From positions 1 through 18,653 of the forward strand of contig CAADWS010000163.1 of assembly GCA_900752815.1 (NCBI GenBank): 18,653 bases of DNA, written 5' to 3'. Made by a program: the position numbers and the translations under genes. Source of the DNA: Bacteroidaceae bacterium (lineage in GTDB: Bacteria > Bacteroidota > Bacteroidia > Bacteroidales > Bacteroidaceae). Under the pieces are notes generated by a model. The model did not search any database, was not told where the DNA came from, and saw only the letters and a list, made by a program, of their open reading frames with translations. Shown here piece after piece: positions 1 to 8,606 of this stretch (position 1 is the first letter of the stretch; each line of letters opens with the position of its first letter).

Positions 1-27
1 CAAATACTTCTCTTATGGAGAGAACGG
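1..27 (+). repeat. Recombinase-type site A at window edge
   Basis: Positions 6-26 read ACTTCTCT, spacer TATGG, AGAGAACG, an imperfect palindrome with 8-bp arms. The same arms occur at 14473, 14670 and 15035. The preceding CAAAT also precedes the site at 14670, where it lies just downstream of a promoter. No inverted partner with the same spacer was found in this window, so a partner, and probably a promoter, may lie to the left. That site A belongs to a promoter switch of a neighbouring operon is inference. Confidence 0.6.
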
Positions 28-310
28 AATTTTTGTCGAACAATCTCTCTATAACTTACACTCAGACTTATTTGTAACAAAACCTTTTTTGCTTCATTAT
101 TGTTAGTCTGAACTTATCGGTCATACACTTCCCAATAATTAGACGTTTTCATACTATATATTATGTACCACTTTACAGCGCATGACGAGGATACTTGTTT
201 TCATGCCAAATTTTTGTCACTTCATGCTAAGTAAGTCTAAACGGGTTTCAAATGGGCTACGTTCTGTAGATAAGGAGCAAGTTTTCTTTTACCCGCATTT
301 AATTGCTTAT

Positions 311-389
311 TTCCTCTATAAACAGAGAAAAAATTTTTGTTTTCCCCAACAGATAGTAAGTAACTTAACTCTATCTGTTTATAGAGAAA
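311..389. repeat. Inverted repeat CTCTATAAACAGA (13 bp)
   Basis: CTCTATAAACAGA at 314-326 is repeated as an exact inverted copy at 374-386, separated by 47 bp. With flanks (311-326 and 374-389) the match is 15 of 16. Each copy resembles the inversion-site design elsewhere in the window: TTCCTCT, then ATAAAC, then AGAGAAA on the left. However, the spacer is 6 rather than 5 bp. No TAnnTTTG promoter is visible between the copies. It may be a degenerate recombination site pair or simply a long-looped hairpin. Confidence 0.35.
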
Positions 390-542
390 GTATGGCGAAG
401 TTGGAAGAAAGTTGGTTGACAGTAAATTGGTATATAGATTCCTTGTTTTTATAAATCAAGGTATAATGCTGGGTCCCCAATAACAGTATTTTGAGAGAAG
501 ATGTAGTATTTATCTGTATTTATCGCAACCGGATATTAAAAA

Positions 543-774
543 ATGTCCATGATGCTTGGGGGTTCCCCAAAAGTTGATAGTCGATTGAATAAGATTGTCA
601 GCTGCGTTGAACCTAAATCGTTATCCGATATTATGCAACACTTAGGATTAAAAGACAGAAAAAAAATGCGATGAATGTCCATCTAACCTTGATGATTATT
701 AGAGAGAGTGTATTGAAAAATGACAGAATCGGATAATCCTGCAAATCATTTTGATAGTAGGTATCCTAATTGAA
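543..774 (+). pseudogene. Remnant of a RecG/AlbA_2-type C-terminal winged helix
   Basis: The frame starting at 543 reads ...PKVDSRLNKIVSCVEPKSLS, then DIMQHLGLKDRKKMR, then a stop at 672-674. After a break, another frame gives LLERVY, a stop, then KMTESDNPANHF up to a stop near 774. Together these follow the usual C-terminal winged-helix pattern of RecG-like or AlbA_2/Fic-associated regulators (EPKSL.EIM..LGLKDR..F...YL.PLLE.G.I.MT.PDNP). Several stops and frame changes interrupt it and the rest of the gene is absent, so it is a relic. The family assignment is from memory of the motif and is moderate at best. Confidence 0.4.
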
Positions 775-833
775 TTTTGTCAGACTGTCTATGACAGCTT
801 ATCTTCCGCAACGGAGCGGCATACGAAAGCCGG

Positions 834-2116
834 TTATTTATTTTGTTTTCCTTTTTTCTGGACGATTTCGTTGTGCTTTTCGACCAGTTCGGGGAAATTC
901 CTTCTGATGAACTGCCCGAACGAGCAGTCGTTGAACCCGAACCGCCTGGCCAACGACTTCACGCTTTCGGTTGTCGTGCCGTACAGGTGCATGGCCTCGC
1001 TGTATTTCTCCATGCTGCGGCGGGACACCGCGCCGCCCGTATCCGTCCTGACCATTCCCTTCCGGGCATACAGTTCCGGCTCGTGTTCCTTCAGGTAGCT
1101 GCGGAACGCTTCGGGTTGCAGCCCGAACTCGGCGGCGACCTGTGCCGTCGGCAGCCCGCTTTCTTTCAGCCGGCGGATGGCTTCGGCATATTTGGCCTTT
1201 GTCGCGGGGTTGTATTTCCGGACTTTAGACCAGTCCACTAGCCGCCCTTCCTCGTAGGGGATATTCTTCCGCCTGCATACCAGGTCCAGATGCCACCTTT
1301 GCAGGTGCTCGTAGAATCCCTTCTTCGACACTCCCGTCTTCCCGGCTATCCGTGCGGCCGACATGGGTGTCGTGGCATACAGATGCACCGCTTCGGCATA
1401 CTTCTCCACCAACTCCGGAGAGGGGGCGTGCACGGTACCCCGACCGGTGATTTCCCCTTTCCGCTGCCGTCGGAGAGCCTTCTTGCGTATCCTGATGCGC
1501 CGCTTCACCAGATCCTTATGGTAGAACAACAGGTGCTGTTCCAGTCCGGTATAGGAAAGCCCGCAGGAGTCGGCAACCTCCGGCACCGTGACATACGAGT
1601 TACCCTGCAAGAGCCTGACGGCCTCAGCATACTATTCCTTGCAGGAGCGGCGCGTGCCGCGCGGCAGCCCGTCACCGATACCCAGCCAATCGCGCACCTT
1701 CTCGCGCCATTCGATTATCTCGGGGTAGTGCGTACACGGCTGCCTGCCCAGATTCGTGCCTTCCAACCCGAATTTACGTGCAATCCGATATGCTCCATGC
1801 TCCCGCACGCCTCGATGGTATCCTTGTATTTGACACGGGTAGCGGGCAACTGTCCCCGGAGCTGTCCCAACTTAATCTGCCCGGCCTCTTCTTTGCTGCA
1901 CAGTATAGCGTAACGGGCCAGCACGAGTTCACGGTGGTACTTGGTCAGGTAACACCGGAAACCCGATTCTGTCACTTCGCAGATACGGCATATCTCACAG
2001 CCGGAAAGCTCCGTGGAAGCGTACATCTCGATCGCTCGGCGGTATTTCTCCTCCGTCTCCGGCCTGATGCCCCTGAAACGGTTGCTCTCCTTACTGTCTT
2101 TTCCGGATGTCTTCAT
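834..2116 (-). pseudogene. Six-repeat helix-turn-helix protein gene, broken
   Basis: Joined across two lesions, this frame encodes about 427 residues with six copies of a roughly 50-60-residue unit: Y.EA...Y.TT.....IA..FG.....F...L...HPEL, followed by a basic linker. Unit starts include YRRAIEMYAST, YKDTIEACGSME, YAEAVRLLQGN, YAEAVHLYATT, YAEAIRRLKES and YSEAMHLYGTT. The central IA..G part looks like a helix-turn-helix, so a DNA-binding role is likely but unproven. Lesion 1 is a one-base frame change near 1790-1805: frame 1 reads CGSMEH and the adjacent frame continues as GAYRIARKFGLEG. Lesion 2 is an amber TAG at 1632-1634 (plus-strand cta), exactly where the repeat has K or E before YAEAV. 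The 3' part could only start at TTG 1608-1610. The gene follows the DUF5106 gene by 20 nt, so it is the last member of the fimbrial transcription unit. A sequencing error could explain one lesion but hardly both. Confidence 0.75.
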
Positions 2117-2136
2117 AGGCTTTCATGAGGCATCTT

Positions 2137-3027
2137 TCAGGACAACCGTTCTTCCACCTGCTCGAACGAAGCGTCCTTGAGTATCACCCGTTTTTCCGCA
2201 TCGAGCAGGTAAAGGGTGGGCATCGCCTTGAGGTCGTACACCTGTTCGCGGGTAAGCCGCTGATCGGCATCATAACCATCTATCCAACCGGCGGGAAATT
2301 CCGCCTTTTCCCACGCGGGGGTCTTGCCCTCCACACACACGGAGAGGAGTTTCAGACGGCCGGACTCCAACAGGTCGTTCACAACCGGGGACAGGGTGAG
2401 CAATTCCTTCACCCGGCGGCAGTCCTCGCAATCGGGGTCGTTGAAGTAAACCAGCACGTAGTCGGCCTTTATGCCGGAGAGCTGCCTGCGCCTGCCGTCC
2501 CGGCAAGTGACGGTGAAATCCGCCGCCACGTCTCCCGGACGGTTCTTCATGGCTATTTCCAACAGGTAGCGGGGACGTATCTTGTCCGTATCGGACAGGC
2601 AGGGGTTGTCCAGCAGTGCCCGCAATACGAGGATATGCAGTTCCTCGTCATGCATGGGCGAATTGGGCTCGTAGAGGTACTTGTCACTCAGCCCGATGAA
2701 GTGATACAGCATCTCCTGTCCGGTTGCGGCGCGGCGGAAAAGAGTATCGATGGCAGCCTGTGCCCGGTCGGTATAGGGCAGGATGCCGAGGAAATCGACA
2801 AAGGCCTGCTCGGTGATTTCAGGACGGGAGATGAGCGACGTATCGGCAAAATCGAAGTGGTCCCAGTAATGCAGGGACAAGTACGCCGCCCTGTCTTCAG
2901 GCGCCGTCAGCGTGACAGGCACGTCGGGCAGACGGAATTCCTTGGTTTTCTGCTGTTGGGCATGTGAACAGGAAACGAGACTCATGCCCAAAAGACAGGC
3001 GAAAAAAGTATGATTCAGCATCTTCAT
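2137..3027 (-). CDS. DUF5106 thioredoxin-fold lipoprotein
   Basis: A 296-aa protein with a lipoprotein signal ending SLVSC (Cys20), so it is probably tethered in the periplasm or outer membrane. Residues about 40-165 match the helical DUF5106 region (AAYLSLHYWDHFDFADTSLI). Residues about 168-296 form a thioredoxin-like domain with the redox pair CEDC at 200-203 and a cis-Pro motif MPT at 269-271. It is likely a thiol-disulfide oxidoreductase. The start ATG at 3025-3027 has a weak AAGAT-type leader, common in this phylum. It lies 71 nt after the 1062-aa fimbrial gene, behind a terminator-like hairpin, so it may be made at lower level. Two other operon products carry CxxC pairs and are candidate substrates; that link is inference. 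Confidence 0.85.
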   Translation of the reverse strand: MKMLNHTFFACLLGMSLVSCSHAQQQKTKEFRLPDVPVTLTAPEDRAAYLSLHYWDHFDFADTSLISRPEITEQAFVDFLGILPYTDRAQAAIDTLFRRAATGQEMLYHFIGLSDKYLYEPNSPMHDEELHILVLRALLDNPCLSDTDKIRPRYLLEIAMKNRPGDVAADFTVTCRDGRRRQLSGIKADYVLVYFNDPDCEDCRRVKELLTLSPVVNDLLESGRLKLLSVCVEGKTPAWEKAEFPAGWIDGYDADQRLTREQVYDLKAMPTLYLLDAEKRVILKDASFEQVEERLS

Positions 3028-3040
3028 ATCTTATGTTGTT

Positions 3041-3073
3041 AAAAAGGCGCCGGATGTGGAAACGTCCGGTGCC
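3041..3073 (-). terminator. Terminator-like hairpin after the 1062-aa gene
   Basis: On the minus strand, GGCACCGGACGT (3073-3062), loop TTCC and ACATCCGGCGCC (3057-3046) are followed directly by TTTTT (3045-3041). The stem has 10 of 12 pairs with two A-C mismatches. Read on the plus strand those become G-U pairs, but the T-run is only on the minus-strand side. It sits between the last large fimbrial gene and the DUF5106 gene, so it probably ends most structural transcripts and lets some read through. Confidence 0.6.
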
Positions 3074-3098
3074 GTTGCATATACCGGTTCGGAAAATC

Positions 3099-6000
3099 TC
3101 ATTCGCCGGCAGACGGTTCAAGTACGATGTGCGGACTGGCAAACAGGCTGGACAGGCTCGGGTATGTCGCATGATAAACCATGCCTCCGTCACCTGTGTA
3201 ATGCAGTTCCACCTCGTCCGTGTACCAGTTAAACTCATATTCCTTGCGAAGCCGAAGTTCGTACTGGCCGTCGGCTGTTACGCTTACCGACCCGATACGG
3301 CTTCCGTTGCGGGTACGCTCGAAGGATACGAAAGCATCCTTCGGTATGTTTTGCACCACGCCGGCGGTATTTTTATATTGAAGCGTCCCGGCAATCGATT
3401 GGTTCGACACACGGAAAGTCTTGGAATAATACACTACCCGGCTTTCATCGGACGAAATCACGATGTCCCCGGCACTTACGACGCTATTCACAAGGAACGG
3501 CAGGGTCTTGCGTTCCCCACGCTGACTGGAGGCAATATTGTCCGTGTTAGCAATATCATCCGTACCATATCGCCGTTCCGTCTCCCGCTTGGCATCCACG
3601 GTATAGACAAAACGCCCGGGAATCGTGGGATGCGCTTTCAGTTTGGTTCCGTCCAGTCTGTTTTCCGCAAGACGGCCGGCATCGATTTTCAGCATAGGCG
3701 CGTCGATATAGATTTCGAACGCTTGGCCGAAAGGATCCACCGACTTGTTGTCAAAACCGGCAAAGCTCGTCACATCGATGCCGATATCCACCCGCTGGTC
3801 GGGTTGATATGTCCATTCCAACGGGGTGACTTTTTCCGGTATGTCTGCCGGTATGGCACCGGATGCTACCGTGCGGTCAGGCTCGTCGGCCTCTCCCTGC
3901 CAGTCGTTGTTGCCGTACTTCACGCGGGCTCCGAACCGGAACGGGGTGTAGTTGGCCAGCTCGAAAGTCGTACTGCGGTATGATCGGCCGCCATATATAC
4001 CGGGATTATCCTCGTTTGCATCTTCCGGCAATACCGGTCCGAGCCGGTTGTCGTTGGAGGCGATGTGGATCACCTCGGCGCTCCGGGCACGGTTGGTCTT
4101 CATGTAGATGGAATATCTTCCGGTACCTTGCGACGGGCTGCTCAAAACTTCAGTTCTCGGTTTGAACATCAGCATACGGCCACCTTGGGGATTGTTGGTC
4201 TGCCACCAATTGTTCGATTCATCGGGATAGAATTTGCAATCGAATGCAGTCACTCCGGCATCGGGTTCCTCACCGTCCTCGTAATAATCCAGGTATTGCG
4301 AGTAGAGCAGGAATTCGTCTTTGCCTTGCGCATTGGCAGGATTGTCGTTCCCTGTCCCTTGATCATTGTCGGACCTCTCTGCCAGCAGCATGTCAAACTG
4401 CACGTTGGCTCCTTTTTTCTGTGGAACCAGACGATAGTATATCACTTCATCTTGTACGCCCGAGCCTACGGCATCGTATTTGTTCAGTCCCTGCACCGTG
4501 ATGGATACGAGATTGGTGGAGTATTTGAACTTGCGCCGCATCGTTTCGAAATATTCGGCTTCGATATAGAGCGTGCCCTCGTAGCCGTTTTCCTGATTCA
4601 ATATGTTCTCGAAATAGACACGCTGGACGCCGGGACCATCGGCCGTGTAGACAAATTTGTAATCCGGCTCTTTGCCTTGATAGACGGAAGAGATTTCACC
4701 GCTGCTGTACCAGTCATTGTCCGCCTCGCGCACCACGGGCAGTTCCATGCCCGAAGCGTTGCGGATATCCAGATCGCCAACGGAAAGGTACACATTCATC
4801 GGGAACAGCTCCTTGGGACAGCTTTCGGGTATGGTGAACATGGCCGTAACATGGGCACGGTTGTTCTTGTTGGCACCGTTCCCTAAATTACCGTATATTT
4901 CCGTCCCGACCCATGCAGGCACGAAAGACTGCTTCCTGATCGTGATGACCTTGATTTTGCGTTGCAGCCGTCCCTTCTTGACAAGCAGCGTACCTTCCAG
5001 TTTCTCGTTATTTTCCAAACGAAGCAGGTGTATCTGGATATGTCCCTGTCCGACACCGTTCACGACCTCGAATTTCGTCTCGAATGTCTGCGTCGCCACC
5101 CCGTTGTCTATCCAGGAGACCGTTGCGGCATCGGCTTCGGTGATGGCTTTGTCATTTTTTCCTTTAATGGTATAATTGAGCGTGTAGCTGCCTCCGTTTT
5201 CCGTAAAGCTCTCGTCCAGTACGACAAAAGTCTTCTCTACTGTCAGGATATAGTCCGTATCTTCCACCTCGTTCACTTCATCGGAAATGGAAATCCATAC
5301 GTTGTTCGTGGCTGCCGCTTCCAACGCCTCGGCAAAGGAGGCCTGACCGAAAGATAGCGCGCCCTCGATGTGAAGCTTGTAATGGTGGTTCCGGCGCACG
5401 AGGAGCTGCTCGCCCTTGTCGTCAACCAGCAGGACACGGTAGTATTTCTCTTCGTCCTGATCCGGAAGATGTCCCCGAAGAATTACGCTGACAGGGGCAT
5501 CGGCACTGTTCTCGCACTCGAAGACATACTGGTTCATGCTGGATGTCACGTCCGTAATATCGCTCATCTTGGCATCGTTCACGGGAAGCGTGACGAAGGG
5601 GTCGTCGCTGGAAGGCCACGTGAAATCAAAGCCTTTCTTCGGGTGGTGCGGGGCCACCGTTCCGAAAGCGTTGGTGTTGCAGACCGCAAAGCCCGTAATC
5701 ACGATATGCCCGTTATTGTCCGGGTTGTCGACGGAGATTCTCGCGTGGTTGCGGATCAGTTTGACGGAATTGCCCGAGGTGGCCATCTGTTCGGCTATAT
5801 TGCTGTCGTTTCCTGCATCGCAGGCGAAACGGCCCCAATAGATCATGCGTCCGGACGAGCCCTCCAACACTGCCATGACCTCGGACTCCGACTTGTTGCG
5901 GAAACTGTCCTCCTTGAATTCATCCATATTCTGGTTGGCCAGGAAATGGATGGTCCGGGTATTTTCGGGCACCTCAGCCTTGAATGTGCCCTCCATCTCC

Positions 6001-6287
6001 CCCGGGCCGGGCTTCTGCACCGTGACACCGGCCTTGACGGTAGAGATGAAAAGCCCGTAACTGTCAAAGCAGAAAAGTGTCATATCTTGCACTCCGCCAC
6101 CGTCAGGGTCTACCGCACGGGTGACGACTTCCTGCATCGCAGGAATTTCCGTCTTGAAATTCAGCATGATGTAGCCGTCGCGTGCCTCGGTCTGCGGATT
6201 CTGCCACAACTCGCTTTCGCTGCACGAAGCGAGCAGGGCCGATACCGCAAGCAGGGCGACAAGCTTGTCTATTATTTCCTTTATCAT
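3099..6287 (-). CDS. Large fimbrial tip-type lipoprotein, DUF4906-like
   Basis: A 1062-aa surface lipoprotein with signal ending LLASC (Cys22). The N-terminal third (about 35-330) resembles the Mfa-like/fimbrillin fold: DGYIMLNFKTEIP first strand, then VVTRAVDP with Arg57 at the usual arginine processing position, then DMTLFCFDSYG. It continues with a BACON-like/DUF4906 stretch (about 348-455) ending VITIRKQSFVPAWVGTEIYG. The remainder (about 460-1062) is beta-rich with no family I can name; no von Willebrand A motif is seen, unlike P. gingivalis Mfa5. The start ATG at 6285-6287 is 30 nt after the 760-aa gene. Position in the operon suggests a distal tip or accessory subunit. The role is inferred from context and fold resemblance. 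Confidence 0.75.
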   Translation of the reverse strand: MIKEIIDKLVALLAVSALLASCSESELWQNPQTEARDGYIMLNFKTEIPAMQEVVTRAVDPDGGGVQDMTLFCFDSYGLFISTVKAGVTVQKPGPGEMEGTFKAEVPENTRTIHFLANQNMDEFKEDSFRNKSESEVMAVLEGSSGRMIYWGRFACDAGNDSNIAEQMATSGNSVKLIRNHARISVDNPDNNGHIVITGFAVCNTNAFGTVAPHHPKKGFDFTWPSSDDPFVTLPVNDAKMSDITDVTSSMNQYVFECENSADAPVSVILRGHLPDQDEEKYYRVLLVDDKGEQLLVRRNHHYKLHIEGALSFGQASFAEALEAAATNNVWISISDEVNEVEDTDYILTVEKTFVVLDESFTENGGSYTLNYTIKGKNDKAITEADAATVSWIDNGVATQTFETKFEVVNGVGQGHIQIHLLRLENNEKLEGTLLVKKGRLQRKIKVITIRKQSFVPAWVGTEIYGNLGNGANKNNRAHVTAMFTIPESCPKELFPMNVYLSVGDLDIRNASGMELPVVREADNDWYSSGEISSVYQGKEPDYKFVYTADGPGVQRVYFENILNQENGYEGTLYIEAEYFETMRRKFKYSTNLVSITVQGLNKYDAVGSGVQDEVIYYRLVPQKKGANVQFDMLLAERSDNDQGTGNDNPANAQGKDEFLLYSQYLDYYEDGEEPDAGVTAFDCKFYPDESNNWWQTNNPQGGRMLMFKPRTEVLSSPSQGTGRYSIYMKTNRARSAEVIHIASNDNRLGPVLPEDANEDNPGIYGGRSYRSTTFELANYTPFRFGARVKYGNNDWQGEADEPDRTVASGAIPADIPEKVTPLEWTYQPDQRVDIGIDVTSFAGFDNKSVDPFGQAFEIYIDAPMLKIDAGRLAENRLDGTKLKAHPTIPGRFVYTVDAKRETERRYGTDDIANTDNIASSQRGERKTLPFLVNSVVSAGDIVISSDESRVVYYSKTFRVSNQSIAGTLQYKNTAGVVQNIPKDAFVSFERTRNGSRIGSVSVTADGQYELRLRKEYEFNWYTDEVELHYTGDGGMVYHATYPSLSSLFASPHIVLEPSAGE

Positions 6288-6317
6288 ATTTCGTTTCTTT
6301 TTGACAGGTTTCTACGT

Positions 6318-8600
6318 TTATTCCTTTTTACCGTAGGCATCGCGTACACAGGCCACTCCGGTACCGCTAACGGTGTATTTCTCATTATAAAATCTTCCGC
6401 TTGCGCTGTAATAGTACTGTCCGTTCAAGCGGTAGTCTATGGCGTCTGCATCCTGGTCTTTCGAGCCCTGGAATTTAAAAATGATTTTAAGTTCGGCTTC
6501 TGTGGGCAGGCGCCAGTCATCCAAGGTAACCGTCCTATCGGTTTTCGGGTCTTTATACGTTTCTACATAATGCGCGCAGTGCTCGCGTGCAACGCGGACA
6601 CTGTTGTCACTCCCGTCCAGCTTCAGGTTTCCTCCTCCAACTTGGAATTCGCCTACACAGGAACCTATCATGAATGACGGCGAGACCAATTGGGCATTGT
6701 CCTGTCCCGGATCCGTAACCATAAGTTCCGGATGGTATGTATCCTGGACCATACGTGGACGGCCAAGAGTATATTCACTGGATGTCCCTGTCAATACAAT
6801 GGTGTACATTCTGCCGTTAATTTCGCTATAGCGGGATTCCCGAAGTCTGTTTGAGTTTGATGTGTAATAGTATTCATATAAATCAGACTGTCCGCTTCCA
6901 TCATTCCTCAATTTTGCTACTTTTGAAACGAAGAATCCGTCCGGAGGACCTCCAAATAAACCATCTGTCCCCGTTAGGTATCTATATTCTCCGTTCCAAC
7001 TGGAGATATTTCTGGTGGCAAGGGCGATTCCGGTAATTTTATCACCTACATATTCATAGGTAGTCGGGTTAGGATCTGAATTCTTGAAATCATCGCGGTA
7101 CGAGTACCACCCCTGGATATTCGTGATATATTCCAACGGATACTGCTCAATGGTTACGGTACGTTCGTTGCCGTCCTCATTTGTTACCCGGACTTCGATA
7201 TAACGTATCGTATTGTTCCTGGGGAGGTCGCTGTGTACATCCAGCTTGCCGTTGAGCCCCTTGTCGGGAGTAATGAGGATGTTGCCATGGCTGCGCCATC
7301 TGTATCCGGTACTCACTCCCCATTCGTTATCGTTTGGATTATCGGGGTATCTTTTCTCCAAGTTCTGTTCCCTTCCGAACTTGTCTATATAGTAAACCCG
7401 GGTAATCTGTGCCGTCACTTCCGACGAGGAGGTGAAGATCAGGCTGGTGCGGTCGTCCTCCTTGTTGTGCATTTCCAGGTCGTACCGGTTGAGCACAAGG
7501 AAAGTCGGGCGGTCCCCGCCTCCGACATTTACCGTCTCGTCTATCCAATTCTCCACGGTATATTTCAAATCCGTCAACTGCACCGGTGTGGAGGGATTTT
7601 CCGCTCCGGGGGCATTGACCGTTGCCGTTACCCTGTAGCAGGTGTTGCGGTTCAGGGCCTTGCCGTTACAGACAGGAATCTGGTAGTAGTTATCGGGACG
7701 CAGTTGCGGGTCGGTATCCTTCTGGTAAGTCAGGGGAATGTTCATCACCAGGCGCACTTCCTGCTCCATGGAACTTCCATTGTCCCAAGCATGGGCATAC
7801 ATGTAAGCCGTTACGGTAATTTTGTTCGCCGTCCACTCAAGATAGCCGCCGGAGGTCTGGGCGGTATTCCTCAGCTTTGCCGCACCGTCCGCACCCGCCA
7901 CTACCGATGTGGTATAGGGCATATTGCGCAGGTAGTAACCTATGCCTTTGGAATCAAAAGTCACGTCTTGGCCTTTGTTGATGGTCACCACGACTTTTGC
8001 CGCTGCCCTGCGCAGCGTGACCGCCAGCCGCGTGTCATTCCCTTGCGAGCCGTCGTAGAGGACGACCGGAGCAGCAACCGCCGGTTCATCGTTCCCTTCG
8101 GGATAGGCTATGCCGTCCATGAGGAATGTTCCCGGGACACCTTCAATGTCTTTCCCTGTCAGGTGAATGTTCTCGTCCTCCTGCGTCATCGCCTTCAAGG
8201 CGTTCAGGTTCGCGAGGTTTTCAAAATCCTTTTCCGGGTGGGTGCTGTTGGCGATCAGATACACCCAATACCTCTCATTTTCCGTAAAAGACGACCGTTT
8301 TACGGGCAGTGTAATCCGTCCCGTTTCATTGGCTGACGCGTTCACCCGGTCGCTCCACACCTTCGTTTTCTCGTCGGTATCGTTGAAAATCAGCACGTCG
8401 ATATGGCTCACTGCGACCTCCGCCCCTTCGGCCGGTACGGTAGCACGACTCACCGGCAACGCTCCCGACGAGATGTCGAGGATAATGCTGTTGCCGTTAC
8501 CTCCTGTCTGCCCGCCGGGGAGATCGTCATCTTTGCTGCAAGCGGCAAGAAGCCATGCCGCCGCACAACAAATCATCATATTGTATATAATCCGTCTCAT
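6318..8600 (-). CDS. Fimbrial tip-type lipoprotein with DUF4906-like region and lectin-like C-terminus
   Basis: A 760-aa lipoprotein with signal ending LLAAC (Cys21). The fimbrillin-type N-terminus reads NSIILDISSGALPVSRATV, with Arg52 as possible processing site, then VSHIDVLIFND. Residues about 365-500 are DUF4906/BACON-like and end VTIEQYPLEYITNIQGWYSY. The last ~110 residues (from CVGEFQVGG) contain DDWRLPTEAELKIIF, YYYSAS and GVACVRD. That is the signature order of DUF1566/C-type-lectin-like modules, often the ligand-binding end of surface proteins. Start ATG is 6 nt after the preceding gene, so the two are probably translationally coupled. The region coding the C-terminal part is more AT-rich (24/60 GC in lines 6361 and 6901) than the N-terminal part (32/60 in line 7681). 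It is a FimD-like tip component by context; I give no symbol. Confidence 0.8.
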   Translation of the reverse strand: MRRIIYNMMICCAAAWLLAACSKDDDLPGGQTGGNGNSIILDISSGALPVSRATVPAEGAEVAVSHIDVLIFNDTDEKTKVWSDRVNASANETGRITLPVKRSSFTENERYWVYLIANSTHPEKDFENLANLNALKAMTQEDENIHLTGKDIEGVPGTFLMDGIAYPEGNDEPAVAAPVVLYDGSQGNDTRLAVTLRRAAAKVVVTINKGQDVTFDSKGIGYYLRNMPYTTSVVAGADGAAKLRNTAQTSGGYLEWTANKITVTAYMYAHAWDNGSSMEQEVRLVMNIPLTYQKDTDPQLRPDNYYQIPVCNGKALNRNTCYRVTATVNAPGAENPSTPVQLTDLKYTVENWIDETVNVGGGDRPTFLVLNRYDLEMHNKEDDRTSLIFTSSSEVTAQITRVYYIDKFGREQNLEKRYPDNPNDNEWGVSTGYRWRSHGNILITPDKGLNGKLDVHSDLPRNNTIRYIEVRVTNEDGNERTVTIEQYPLEYITNIQGWYSYRDDFKNSDPNPTTYEYVGDKITGIALATRNISSWNGEYRYLTGTDGLFGGPPDGFFVSKVAKLRNDGSGQSDLYEYYYTSNSNRLRESRYSEINGRMYTIVLTGTSSEYTLGRPRMVQDTYHPELMVTDPGQDNAQLVSPSFMIGSCVGEFQVGGGNLKLDGSDNSVRVAREHCAHYVETYKDPKTDRTVTLDDWRLPTEAELKIIFKFQGSKDQDADAIDYRLNGQYYYSASGRFYNEKYTVSGTGVACVRDAYGKKE

Positions 8601-8606
8601 CGCTTG

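Larger units (their letters stand above)
27..833. other. Gene-poor intergenic region
   Basis: This AT-rich stretch holds no convincing intact gene. An open frame of 90 codons at 182-454 (+) has no recognisable family and begins in a region with no good ribosome binding site, so I do not call it. The region contains an inverted repeat at 311-389, a short GGGG/CCCC hairpin around 556-570 and a decayed gene fragment at 543-774. Downstream of the broken HTH gene (minus strand, below 834) there is only a weak hairpin, CTGTC-TAT-GACAG near 786-798, and no clear T-run terminator. Confidence 0.5.

Noticed and set aside
43..60. TCTCTCTATAA as inverted partner of site A
   Set aside because: Only about 10 of 11 bases match and the right arm is absent; a partner 20 bp away could not carry a promoter. 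A partner left of the window is more likely.
182..454. 90-codon open frame on the plus strand
   Set aside because: No family resemblance, unusual composition, no ribosome binding site, and it overlaps the inverted repeat at 311-389.
556..570. Short TTGGGG/CCCCAA hairpin
   Set aside because: Only 6 bp, inside the decayed gene fragment, with no T-run or known role.
780..833. Possible terminator after the HTH pseudogene
   Set aside because: CTGTC-TAT-GACAG is a 5-bp stem without a T-run on the minus strand; too weak to call.
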